From the NCBI RefSeq assembly GCF_020382885.2, contig NC_058506.1, positions 5,394,001-5,458,000 of the forward strand: a stretch of DNA of 64,000 nt, given 5' to 3'. The notes under the pieces are model-generated. The model saw nothing but the letters and a program-made list of their open reading frames with translations. It ran no database searches and had not been told where the DNA came from. The position numbers were made by a program, and so were the translations under genes. Below are positions 1-13,232 of this stretch, one piece after another. The first letter of the stretch is position 1. Every line of letters begins with the position of its first letter. This stretch comes from Scatophagus argus. Its lineage: Eukaryota > Chordata > Actinopteri > Scatophagidae.

Positions 1-1586
1 CGATTACAGCTGATAAAGGGCTGATAACTCAAAAGAAATGAGAAGGATGTGCAGACCTAATTAGGCTGCTCGACTAGCATGGAGAGAGCTCTGTTAGTCC
101 TGGCTCTCTGCTGTGAAAAAACAAGACAGAGAAACAGGAAACACACAGTGAAGTGAAAGTAAGACATGCTGGTACACGTGTCAGATATCACTGGGAGTAA
201 GTTTTAATGGGTAAAGAGTAAGACACTGTCATGTTCAGACCACACTGAATGTGTTCTGCCTTAAAGGTCAAATGTGGATTATGATGGCACTTACTAATTC
301 ATTTGTATGACAAAAAAACAAAACAGATCTGACTGAATATTTTATATTGCACTCTTTTTTTTTTCCAAATGAAAGTCAGTCAGTGCAGTCACTAAGTCAC
401 AGTCATTTCCAGATCACGGTTTGGAAGCACTGCAGTATCATCATGTATTGACTAGTGGTGTTACTAACAGTGACAGTAGTGATATTATTGTGCAATTGCA
501 TTACTAATACTCGGTCACAGACTGTTTCACAGACTGAAATGTCATACTCCTGTTTTTAAGGAGGGTGAGTCCATCTTCTAACTATCTCAGTCTTGTCAAA
601 ATCACTCTGTTTGTACTTAGGTCTGTAATAATCCTGTAAATGCATTCAGGGGCAAGAAATCCCAAACAAATAACCTTCATCGGGCTGCCAAAGCCATAGA
701 GCCACAGCTTCAACCATTGTTCTACAAACATAAAATGCAATGTTCAGTGATATTTCACTCCATGAACTAAGAAGACCAAACGCAACAAACACAAGAACCT
801 AGCAGAAAATAAAATAAGGGAGAAATGAAAATATATATTTTTGAAACAGAAAGGATGTTAATAAAACACACTGAAGATGGTAGAACAGTGTCCCTGTTTG
901 CTACAGAGTCCTTGCTGACCATGCCTCTTTTACCACGAAAGCTTTACCATGCTCTGGTAATTGTATCACAGTCATACTTATTTACTACATTATTAATTCA
1001 GGAATGGGGCACTGACAGGTGATTCTGCCTCCTTATAAGATTCTTTTACAATTATTCAACATCTGTGGGTGCTGGATAATGACAGTAGCTGTTGCCATCT
1101 CTCTTCTCTGAATAAAGTCTCATTTGAATTCTGAAGGAGAAGAGTTCAAACTTAGGAGAAAGTGGGCGTTCAGACTGGAGAAGGATCAGAAACTTCACCA
1201 GGATTATACAACTTGCCACAGTAACAATGATTTTCTTTTGTCGTGAAAATCTTTGCATAAACTGGTAGAAAATAAAACAGCACCTACTCCTTCTCCCTCA
1301 TTACAAATATCAGAATGTATGAACACGTAAATATTTTTCATTTCACATGTTTAGGATGTCTCCTACTTCACAGTAAAGTCCATTCTCAGTGTATGTTGGA
1401 GGCTTCAAGTCTCTTGAATATGTTGAATACTAGACCAGGATTGACTTCCAAAGTATTTGCATTGTCACAGATCATGTTCATAGACTCTGCCTCTTAAAAA
1501 TCAGTTTTTCACTGAGCACAGAGGAAATGTACAGTTTTCATCAGAGTGAAGCACAAATATTCAACTGCAGGTACAGGAAGAAAAAC

Positions 1587-1608
1587 TTTTTCTTTTTTTT
1601 TTTTTTTG
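1587..1608. repeat. poly-T run
   Basis: A near-uninterrupted thymine run with one cytosine, in ywhag intron 1. No flanking retroposon body was recognised, so it is called only as a simple repeat. Confidence 0.7.
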
Positions 1609-4600
1609 GCCAGAGGGGGACTTCAAAAAATGTCTTAGTAAATACTTAATAAGGATATGTACTCAACATATTTGTTACTCAGTTTAAGAGTACACAATGC
1701 ACTTTGGTAAAAAACACTGAATGTAAACAGAGACTTTGTTTAGAGGAAAACTTCACCAAGCTGTAATAATGCTGAGCTGACGAGCTGGCCTTTAACACAC
1801 TGTAACATGGTCACACTGCACCTGATGGTCGCTGCCGTTGCTGTAAAACTGTAAAGTGTAATTCTCAATAAAGAAAAACAAAAATAAGATTTTTGGTGTG
1901 AGGAATGATACTTTTTTAAATACTAATACTTAATTTTTTTTGTGTGGCTAAATTGCATGCAAAGACGTAAATTTGCGAACGATGTGACGAGTGTTGCGTG
2001 GTCCGCAGACACATCGAGGAATTATGAGAGTTTTATTTTAAACTTTTGAGATGACAAAGTTGATTTATCTTGACTCTCGCTTATCATCCTGCGTGCAACA
2101 GTGAGCAGCAGACATACCTATCGTCGTGTGTTTATATACTGTTAGCTGCTGACTGGAGGGGAAATGTACTTTACTTCATGAGTGTACAGATAGAACAGTG
2201 GAAAAAGAAACGAGAGAACCAGACTCTCTGCAAAGAGCTGAGTTCAGGCGCTGGTTAAACTAACTTCAAACACGTAGACAAACATACACCCTTGTCTGCC
2301 GTTGCTAGATGGCATACAGCTAATGTACAGCAAAGTATTCCAGCAGTTTAGGGTGGATAAACACTGCAAAGCACAGGTTACATGTATAAAAAGAAATAAT
2401 CTTGCAATCAAGCTTGTGTACGTAACGCAAGGCGAAAATTCACTTCGCCTCCTGTCTGAACGCACCATTAAGAGGAAATAACAGGAGGAGAAATGTCAGT
2501 GTCCTACAAGCAGACACCGGTCTGAACTTGTTTTCACACAGAACACTGAGAATATGTTTTCAGTGCCCAGAAAGGAGCTACATGAATACTCTACTTATTC
2601 CTGTTTTAAGCTGTTCATCTTCTCCTTAGTACTACATTACAACTGCAGGGCAGATGTGTCAGCGTGAGCCCTTATAGAGCCGCTAGCAATTATGTCCCTG
2701 CATTCGTTGACAGTTGGAAAGCAAAATGGAAATAGGCATCATAGAACCTGGATGATACTACTAGTTAATAAGATATGTTGAACTGGGAGGTGAATATTAC
2801 TCAGTTCAATTCTACCCAGATTGCTGCAAATGTAAGTAAGGCTCTCAGATGCTGTGAAATGAAAATGAAAATGATGAAAATGATTATAGAGTGTGGAGGT
2901 GGGTAAAGTGGGCGTTTTTCGTACTGCCTTTGTGACTCACCCCTGATTCAAGACTCTTTTCGGGACACCTCGAAATGTCCTGAGGTGACAATGGCTGCAT
3001 TCATAATTAGGTTGAGGTTCAGGACGTATGTTCATACTTCAGAAATAACGAAATAGAAGTTTGATGCTTCTTATGCCCCCTGGACAAACACTCCAAAATG
3101 AGAATGATGGATGAGGATGAACTAGAAAACAGGAAACGGTGACTGAGAGAAGACAGTCATTTTCTGGGACTATAATAACCCCATTTCTTAGTTTAGCACA
3201 CTGATTGTACCAATTAGTATCTAAAATGAAGCTCACTATAGGTGTCTTAAAAAAAAAATCTCACTCTTCCCTTCTGATCAAGGGCACGTTTTGAGACTAG
3301 AAATCTCATTTGGTCTCGTCTGTACTTCCCACAAGATGCATCATCCCACTGACTCCCACTCCAATGGAGATTCTGATCACTCCCGCATAAAGCAGTGTTT
3401 TCAATAGAAAATATGTCCTGCAGCCAAAATAAGACACTGGTAGCCCAAAGACTTTGACTGAAGCAGTGAGAACTCAAAGTGGAGTATCCTGGATTGTGGA
3501 TCAAGTCCCTGAATCTCTACCAGTTTATGCTGTTCCCCACAGAAGAAAACAAATCAGATGTTGGAGTGTCAGACTTGAGAGTAGGAATGACAGTGTTATT
3601 GTTTACAGATCACATTTGGGTCAGGGATGGAAATTTGAATGAATTAAATAAATATTGACTGTTACCGTCGACACAAGAAAACGAAAGGTTATCTTATCTC
3701 ATTTTGGTGACTGAAGTTACAGCACGTGGATGGATATTTAAGTTCAACGGTAGCCTTTCATATTTTCACATAGAAGATTACTGCACTCCCACAATGAAGG
3801 ACGAGAGCATTCAGTACATTCTGCACCCACAACATTCACAGTGTGACCTGCAGAAAGGTACGGACACAAAGCATACTGCCTCGGCTCTATCTGTGATTAT
3901 ACACATGTGAGAAACCCAACACTTGAACAAATACACATCTGTTTGGACAGTTCATCTTAAAATGACTGAAATGAAAGCAGCTGGATAAGTGGCTGTTGTG
4001 TTGCACCCTGAGATTTAAAACTATTTCTTAACCCAAAGCAGTAAACATTCTGTGGTGTAGTGAATACATTAAAGATACATTCAGTGTAGAGCAGCTGCAG
4101 CACAACTTATCTTTAAATACACTGAATGGACAACCATGGAAGAATAATGCACTCAGTTCATTAAGCGTGATGGAAGCCTTGGCTCTTTGTGCCATGCACT
4201 TCCTAAGACGAAGAGGAAGCCTCTCCAATTGGATGTGTGTGTGTGAGTGTCAACATTAATTCAAAAATAATGGCATCAAGTCAGCACATAATGCTGGCTA
4301 TGGTTACTTGTTTAAATCAGCTTTACTGTAGTCTGCTTTATCTACTTTATCATAACGTGTGTGTGCCTTTGTAGGAACGCTGAGCAAAAGCTCTGAATTA
4401 TTTTATGTCGATAAAACGAGAAGTTGGTGGAAAATTACGGGTTAGTTTTATTGAAAAAAAGCTGCATATACACATGCAATATGATTTCAGTTTATTTGAT
4501 GCATGTCAGTATGAAGGAATACACAATATTCTAATCATGTTTTCCTACCAGTTGCATGGCTGTTTATAGTGTGTCTCGTAACTGTTTGGACTGGGCTTCT

Positions 4601-5862
4601 ATTGATCCAAGACACCACATATATATCAGATATCAGAATACAGACCTCCAATTTGATAGATTTTTGTTGTATGATATCATGTAAGTGTATTTTTAGTACT
4701 ACTTAATTGTATATATTTTTCAGTAACGTTATGATTGTCAGTTTGAGAATTTATCAACAGTCAGGTGAGTCATTTGAAAATCCAGCAGCCATGCCAGCAA
4801 TACAATCTTAGGTGTGGTGCTGCCAGAGCTGGAACGATGCTCCGCCACTTTTTCTCTCCAAGTGAGAAAATGGAATAGTAAATGAAATCATTCAAAACAC
4901 AAACTACTTGTGTTCATTTGCCAGAATTGCTTAATAACATGCTAATTACAACCTTCTACATCCATGGTCTCCTGTGGTCAGTTATAGTTGACTAATGTAA
5001 CTTACCACCGCAGGATGGTTACATAACCTTCGAAAAAAGCCTCAGCTTACCAGTGTGTGTGCATACATGCCTGCATCTCAGAAGAAGGAGCTAAAGTCTA
5101 GGCGTATCTCTGCAAATCACTCACAAAAAATATAATAAAATGAAAAAAATCTCAGTTCGAAGTTACAATAAGGCCTGAGATCTTGAAGTTAAGGAAAAGG
5201 TTAGATTAATGAACAACTTCTCAGGTTGTGGTTTTGTTGGCCTATCCATAAAAGGATGACACGCAGGACATAAGGCACCACCCCCACCTGCTTTATCTGC
5301 AATCTCATTCTTTCAGTCACGTCTAAAGCTCATGACCAGGGGTGAAGGTTGGAACTTACTGTAGACTGGACGGTAAATGGTGGGACAGCATAGACCAGAG
5401 CAAGAAGTGCCTCTCATCTGCAGCTGCTGTTGCTATGGTACCCTGGTTGTCAAATGCTGGGATCAGTAATACCACTTTCAGACCAACAAGGTGAAATGGG
5501 TCAAACCCCCATCTGTGACTGGTCTGAGTGGGGCAACGGAAATCATTGGCATCCCAATCTGGATAGCACAAGAGTTGGACCACGCCCACTTTTGGTGAAC
5601 ACAACGCGGACATCAGCTAACGTTACAACCTGGCTAGTTTAAAAAAAGAGCGAGACAGACGGAGAATGAGTGAACAACAGAAGAAGTGAGAAGCTGAAAC
5701 TTGACCCTCGTTGAGCAGTTACTTTTCATAATCTAATTCTACTCTATTTTGTGACTCTGTGGTTGAGCACATTTGTATTGAGCTGCAGCTGCAGTCTGAA
5801 GTCTCTGTAGACAGCTACGCTTAGGGATTAACTTGTGAAAGCAGTTTCAATTGAATGAGGTT

Positions 5863-5910
5863 AAACCCGGGATGAACACGCATTCAATAATGCACATCAT
5901 ACCCGGGTTT
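5863..5910. other. imperfect hairpin
   Basis: The outer arms AAACCCGGG and CCCGGGTTT are perfect complements. Inside them ATGA pairs with TCAT, a small internal bulge follows, then GCATT pairs with AATGC around a CAAT loop. The result is about a 48-nt stem-loop with roughly 18 paired positions. It lies in the presumed ywhag intron. It could be a remnant of a small inverted-repeat element or a structured RNA; nothing else in the sequence assigns a role. Confidence 0.6.
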
Positions 5911-7289
5911 TTAATGGAAGGAGTGCAAGCCTTAGGTGGCTTGTAGCTACGCAGCATTTGAGTTCACTGCTTCAAAAGCTTGAAAGAATAACTTGACATT
6001 TACAGTTTTTTTTCTAATGGGAATTAAGGTTGGAGGTTTCCCTTAAAATGGCATGTTGATTTTTTGATTATTCAACCAGAGCAGCGCTGCTAGTCGCAAG
6101 GTAAAAATCACTGAAGTTCATAATACAAACTCTGTGAACGCTGAAACATATTTTCAGCAAAATGACAAATGCACTCCAAAAAATATGTGGCTTAAAAATA
6201 TTTGGCAAAATATTTTATCTCCCTGAAGAAATGCAAAAACACTGGCATGGTCTTTTAGAGATACTGCTGAAAATCAACTACGATTCTTCTAATACACTAA
6301 ATCCAAAACCGCTGTACTGATTTGGTTTACGGGCTTGCCCTTTAAGAGTGAACGATTACTGTATCAAAGGACTGAGGCACTGTGCCCATGTGGATACTAT
6401 GATGTAACAGTTTCATTAGATATGCATACTGTAGTGTCGTAGTGAAGTCTGACATGAATATTCAATTTTCAGTCAATCTTGAAAATAACTCCTAAAAGGT
6501 CAACTGATGAAATTCTGCTTTCTTCACACTCTGAGTACTTCTTCATGGGCCAAGATGTGGACCACAGTTTGGGACATGTGGCTCCGAAAACATGTATAAG
6601 TGGTACTTATTTGAGTTAAATGGGGACTATGTCAATTCTATGCTACAGATCACAGTAAAACCAGCATGTAACATCAAGGGCAATTCTGTGATGCCATTAT
6701 CTTCATCTTCATCCGCTGAATCTGAAGGTCCTAGGTTTGAGTTGCTAAGAGATACCAAATATTTGCAAATTTACATTTACCATAAATCTCTGCCTTTTAA
6801 CATTGAACTTTCTAGTCAGAAGCAGCAACTAAAGATCTAATTTTTTAAAAATCTTTTTATTTTCTAAAAGTGATTTCACTTTCATACTTTACTTTTACAG
6901 GCAGATAAGCCTGCATCTCTGATGGGTTGCTGATCACTCATGCTGTCCCAACAGAAAGGAAGAGGACAGGCCGAACACAAGGCTGCTCTCAAATGATGTC
7001 AGACAGACCCGAAACCTGCTGATGACTCATTTTTGTTGAACGTGAAAATTCAGACAAATAAGACAAAACCACTAAACCTGTCTCTCAGTTACTGCTGGCA
7101 TAAAATCACAGACTTAATCCTTTTGGTTACTTGCCACCAAACAATAAATGTCACATAACGAGAATAACATATATGCTGTTCAATGAAGATGATTTCTCTT
7201 TGTCCCTGATTTCTTCTTCAAAGAAAGAGGGACTAAATTACCGATGTCCTGTTATCTACTTTATTACAATCCTATAAAGGCAGGTGTGA

Positions 7290-7610
7290 ATTATTGTTCA
7301 CTTTGGTTGGGCCTGGTTCCAGTCCCCCTGAGGATGGGTGCAGCGCTGTGTTCCGTGATCCTGGTTATTTGGTTCCGTTGCCACCTGGGCGGTAACCATG
7401 TCTGCAGTGGCAAGGGATTCCCCTGAAATGATGGGCGAGGCAGCAGACACACCCCGCTGTCCAGTGCTGCAGAGAGACTGGCTGGGTGAGGGGCAGCTCT
7501 CTTCTCTGACTCGGCATAAATCGGGAAGGGGTGGAGCCGGGCCCCCTCTGGCATTACCACACTACAGCCTGGTCCTAGAGAGCAGCAGCACACAGCGTGG
7601 CCTTTAAACA
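7290..7610. other. GC-richer patch in ywhag intron
   Basis: This roughly 320-bp block is visibly richer in G+C than the surrounding intron and stays open in frames on both strands (106 codons on the minus strand). The translated products have no recognisable family, and no convincing acceptor-donor pair brackets either. I see it as compositional, possibly regulatory or part of an old insertion. Confidence 0.35.
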
Positions 7611-8267
7611 TACTGACAGCTTACTTGTTGACTCTGGGAGCCAAAGTGGATGTGCAAAAAGTAGGATCCACTATCTTGCTTCCTTTACTATTAAATAAAA
7701 CTGCCCTGTACAGCCTGGGCTCACACCGAGGCTACTGCCAGTCACACTGGTACTGTTAATAAAAACAAAGAGACACAACTGTTAGAAACAATAAGTCATT
7801 CTGTCACCATTTGTAGAGGCAAATTTTAGAACTATGAGACCAAGACTACTAGCTTCTTCATATAATAGTAAAATAAATAGCCAAGGCCACCACAAATTTG
7901 TATATTCTCACTAAAAAAAGTCACAGACACAATATGAACTCCTGCTCATATATTACGGTCGTTGTTTTAAATAAAGGAGAGTGCACCCTCACACAGCACC
8001 ACACTCCTCCTGCCAGTGTGTCCATTCCCTCCCCGGCCTTACAGTCCAGACAGTGCTCATACAGAGAGATGCAGCCTTTGTGAAGCCGTGATAAAACGCT
8101 GCCTATGAAATGGTGCACTACGGGTGGGCCTGTGCTGCATCTTGGCAGATGCTGCGGCACGCCTCAGTGTGGGAACCTGCTGGAGGAGGTCGAGGACGCA
8201 GGGATGCGGCTGCTACACAGCATCGATTAACACGGGCGCTCCCGTCATGTTACATTTTGCAGATCAC

Positions 8268-8314
8268 TTTCTTTCTTTCTTTCTTTGTTTTTCTTTTTTT
8301 TTTTTTTTTTTTTT
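8268..8314. repeat. (CTTT)n/poly-T pyrimidine tract
   Basis: CTTT units run into an almost pure T stretch, making about 47 bp of uninterrupted pyrimidine apart from one G. This is simple sequence within the ywhag intron. The poly-Leu/Phe-like open frames through it are artefacts of the repeat. Confidence 0.85.
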
Positions 8315-9305
8315 GCTGCAATATGACATCTACAGAGCTTTCTGGAAAGCTGTCCGTTCACCAACACCCACGTCTGATAGGTGAACCGTTCGTATTTTGT
8401 GCGCTGCTTCTGCGCAAATCGATTGCGATCAACCTTCAGCCAACATTGCTCTTCCCAATGCACCAAACGTGCAGTATTAAGAGGGAGGCAACCTGTTTGT
8501 TCACCATATCGACCTTAAAAAGGTGATACGGCACATTAAATCAATGGCTCATTATTTCGAGCTCAGCATCATGTAAACCGGAACACGGCCAGCAGCCTAA
8601 CGATGTCACTCTCATCATGGTACCACCTAGCTCGTCCTTTGCTCTGCAACCATGCGCATCTTTCGACACGATCATGTCGATTTTCAGTCATTATTAAGCC
8701 CACATTTGAGCCAGACAAGATGGTTTAATAACGTCTTGTAGTAAGTCGGTCCGTTATTGCTTTCAGTTCTTTCACAGCCGAGCAGCCTGGTCGTTTTAAA
8801 GGAGCCTGACGAAAGGCACCGCCCCAAGATCAAACAGTCCGCATTTCAGACAACCACAATCCACCTCAGCACACCGCCAGGAAAACACTTTGATTTACTC
8901 TAAGTTAATATTTTCACTTCAACCTTATCGTACCAAAACCGCCTCACGAATACCTCTGAAATGTATGGAAATAGATGAAATATGAAACATAGGCTTTCTG
9001 GGCCTTGCAGTCCTGTTTAAAATTATGTTGCCCAAATCTTAATATAACAGTCTTCAATTCTACTCCAAATCGCGTCTTTCTCACAAATGCAGTCTTTAAT
9101 CATAAGTTTCATACACCAGTTTGGCGTGGCTTATCCGCTTAACACAAAATGTGCTCGAACACAGGGGCACAGTCCCATGTCTGCGTATTACTGCCCCTCA
9201 TGCTAGCTCAGCTAACTTTTACACATTTCTCACAGGGATACACACACGTCGAAGAGGCTCCATGTAACCAAAAAAAAAAAAAGATCCAAAAGGGAAAGGT
9301 CATCA

Positions 9306-9740
<435 letters not shown>

Positions 9741-12700
9741 AAGGGCCCTGTGTCAAAATCTTTCATTATTTCTGCTCAGATAATTCTTACATTGTTGATA
9801 GGTCTCAGTTAATTCGCGTGTGGTTGGAATAAAGGTTAACAAGAGCTCAGCAGCTCCTTCGTCGTGCCATTTCCAAGTAACCCAGCCTGTAGTGACATAA
9901 TGATATGTACAAGGTGTTAGGTGAAATGTTCTCCATATGGTGCTCCAACAAGATACTGAAATTTAAAAACAACTTGCCATATTGCAGTGAATCAGGAGAG
10001 CAGTTTTTAGTTTTTACCAACACATGTTCAGTGTATAATGTGTGTAAAAGGAAATCTCTTAATAAGAATGCAAGTTTTGTGCGTTCTTTTAACAATGATG
10101 ATTATATCAGTGGTAACATATTTGCTGTCCTTGGGTTTAATTGGCTGAGTCACCTTCACAGCCTGTGTAGCTGATAAAGAACAGACACACCTGTGACCAT
10201 AAAGCAGTTCATATCGCATGTATGACATTACCACAGCGTTTTTGCTTGGCAGTGAAGAAGCACTATAGCAAGCATATTATCACTTAAAAGCCAAAGATAC
10301 AGAATTCATTAGAACAGTTGTACATTTTAATTTAAAATAACATATTTTTTGTTGCTTAGTTTACAATATAATCTAAAATATGAGGGTTGCTCCCATAGAG
10401 TTTCTGAAAGCACATAATCATGGATTTGCCATTTGCTAATATTTCTGTTCATTGATTGTAGTAGATATGAAGCAGGCTCTTAATGGTGATATGCTGAGTC
10501 ATTTTATCATGAGTCATCAAATACACCCTCTTATACAGGCCATTCTGGCTCCCTGATCAATCTACTCCTGCTTTGCTCTTCAGCCTACCAGACTGTTGAG
10601 AGCCATATTGGCTATTTGTCTGTTTACCACATTCACACCAGGTGTAGGCTCATGGATGTATGTAATTCATTTAGGAGATAAAATACCAGTACTACTGTAC
10701 TGTATTTCTGATTGTATTTCACTTATCAAAATGCAAAATTTGAAACCTTTAGTTACAGATATCTACAAATGAAGTTTGTCTATAATCTCATATAATTACC
10801 ATTCAGGTGATGACATGTCGTTAGTCAGGTTCAAGATACTCTGTCCCCAGCATAACTCTGATGGTAACATCTTTGATTCCTGCTGATTCTATCCAAGACT
10901 GTTTTGCAATAATTTACCAAAATATTATTTTGATTTTTTTTATGTATTCTTTATAATGAGTCAATAAGATGTACTGGGTACTTTTACTTGTAGTTTTTTC
11001 TTTGTTTTTTTTTTTGTTTCTGTTTAGGCCAGTTTTTGCCTAGAGAGTGATCATACTGTTAAGAGTAAGAGGGAATGGTGAATTCTCAAATGTTTTATTT
11101 ATTCTCAGCAAATTGCTTGATGTTGAACTTATTCCTATTCTTATGTATTTGACTAATGCAGCACAGCAATTATTGTAAAGGTTTCTCCCGATTATATCAA
11201 GTAATTCAAAGTATCTTCTACTGTTATAACAATACATTTTAGAATTTATCGTTACCTCGTAATTTTTACTTGCACAGCAACAACGGCAGCTGCTAGCTGT
11301 GTATTATCACTATGCTTTTGGCCAGGTTTGATGCAGTCAGTTGCATGCGTATCTCTGTGTCCGTGTTTGTACGTAATGTTTTTGTGCACATTTATGACTG
11401 TATACTCGAGGACCTCTTCTAGTTGTGATGATGCATATTTTTTGAAAAGCCTAATTTATTGACTGCTTTGTTTTATAACCCCCATTGACCGCCGACTCCT
11501 CACTTCCATTAACCAACCAGTAGGGCCCTTTAGTGATCCACAAGTGTTATAGTTTGGAGTCTTGCTTCCACTGGGGACACTTTATGTTTTTAAGGTTACC
11601 AGCAGGATTATGTTTCGTTACTTTGAGACCAGGTTTGTTGTGAATTCAAATGAATATTTATTAGATTTCTTATGAGCATTGAAGCTTAGACTTTCCCCTT
11701 TTGTACAGCGTTTGCCATTTTACCATATGAGTTAGAGCACAACCAAGCTAACAATTTGCTTGGCTGAAAACAAGCCTAGAAAAGTTTAGCTTCATCTTGA
11801 ACTGAAGCAAACGTAGACTTCATACGCGACATGTCTTGATTCAATAAAGTTAGGCAAGAGCCAGGATGAATAAATTCCAGTTTTTGTTTTCTTCACAGTC
11901 ATTTGCTGGTAGAGATCTGCACTCTAATTTGAAAATTACATATCAACCAAAAGATGTTAATAATATGTTATTTTTCTTAGTTACATGACTAAGCTACCAT
12001 CATGTATTAGCTCAAGAACTAGGTTATTTCAGTTAACTACAAAATAATGAATGACCGGTGGAAGTAAATGAGCTGGCTGAGGAAATGTAGACTGGAGGAC
12101 AGTCTACATCCTGCTGTAAATCAGAAGAACTCTAAATCTCATCCTCTAAGTGAAGGCACCTTGTTTTACTGATGGTGAATTCCCAAAAATCCTTTCAAGT
12201 GAACAAATTCAAGTGGTGGATTCAAGTGGTGGAGCGACCATATTTGCACTGATTTAAATATCTCTATTTTTACAACAAAAGTACATACTGAAAAATAAGA
12301 ACATTTATTTGTCACATGTAAATGATTATTAGTTACATTTATTTATATGATGGTTTACAGAACACAAGCAACTCATTGTTTATTTGTAGGTGATGAGATA
12401 CTGCATATTCACAAGATATAACACATTTATTTATAAATGTTTCTGTTTTCTTTCATTCTTGTGGTTTGTAGTATACTTTTTTTCCTGTATAATTCTGTTT
12501 GTTTTATCATACTTATCTGTGAAATTTGGAGCTGATGTCCACATAAATGTTTCCTTTTATCCACATAATTAATAACTGATGGATTTCCTCCAATATACCT
12601 TACTTAATCATCAAAGAATCACATGTACATTAAATATCTTCACATTTTGTTAAAGTCTTTGTTTTTCTTTTTTTTATCAAATAAAAAACAGTGTACATTG
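9741..12700. other. intergenic: ywhag to ssc4d 3' end
   Basis: About 3 kb of AT-rich DNA lies between the head of ywhag and the tail of ssc4d; both are minus-strand genes, so this is downstream of ssc4d. The open frames here are short, mutually overlapping and without family resemblance. Short T and A runs occur. No RNA gene or transposon was recognised. Confidence 0.6.
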
Positions 12701-12716
12701 CATTTTATAACATATA

Positions 12717-12722
12717 TTTATT
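12717..12722 (-). promoter_or_regulatory. ssc4d: candidate ssc4d poly(A) signal
   Basis: A canonical AATAAA on the minus strand lies about 195 nt past the ssc4d stop codon, in a very AT-rich stretch. Another AATAAA on the same strand lies near 12426-12431, so the 3' UTR could be 0.2 or 0.5 kb. Position is the only evidence. Confidence 0.45.
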
Positions 12723-12915
12723 TATAAAGTGCTGAATAAGCATAGATAGTTTAGAATATATAATCATATATTTGTCACATTAGTTTTTTTTGTACGTTGT
12801 TGTTGGTGGTACTCCTTCAGTAATGTGAAAGCTGTTATTTACATAATGTATACAAGTCCCAGGTTGGTACACCCACTTCCTACCCACGGTGGAGATGGGA
12901 GTGGTTCTGCTGGAA

Positions 12916-13232
12916 TCATGACAGTGAGCAGGTGACGCCAGCATCCTCAGAGTGGTCACAGTTGTGTACATTCCAGGATATATGGGAGCACTCCTGCAGC
13001 GAGGCCTCCGCACCCGTGCACTTGAGATTGTCCAGCAGGATTGTTCCTGTACCGGGCCCGAAGAAAGCTTCCCCCCGAGCCACCGTGGCCTCTCCACAGC
13101 CCATTTGGCGACACACAACCTGAGCATCGGGAAGGTCCCAGGCATCATCGCACACTGTGCCCCAAGCAGAATCTGAATACATCTCCACCCGGCCCTCGCA
13201 CTGGTGTTGGCCACCCACCAGTCTCAACATTC
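12916..13232 (-). CDS. ssc4d: ssc4d coding exon 11: SRCR domain 4 and stop
   Basis: The terminal exon encodes [57 protein letters not shown] and [21 protein letters not shown], then SLS and a TGA stop (12916-12918). Human SSC4D likewise ends three or so residues after the last cysteine, and domain 4 shares CDDAWDL, FGPG and HNCDHSEDA. No tail, GPI signal or second membrane segment follows, so any anchor must be at the N-terminus. Acceptor catacag. Confidence 0.94.

Noticed and set aside
5356..5642. Overlapping open frames on both strands near 5.4-5.6 kb
   Set aside because: Mutually antisense, short, no similarity; treated as chance in intron sequence.
7291..7611. 106-codon minus-strand frame in ywhag intron
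   Set aside because: GC-rich patch open on both strands, no recognisable domain, not 14-3-3 sequence.
8110..8526. 138-codon plus-strand frame with poly-Phe/Leu run
   Set aside because: It crosses the pyrimidine simple repeat; composition explains the openness and no family or splice support exists.
12780..13214. 144-codon minus-strand frame over ssc4d exon 11
   Set aside because: It is the wrong frame of the SRCR4 exon; the true frame has all eight SRCR cysteines and the stop.
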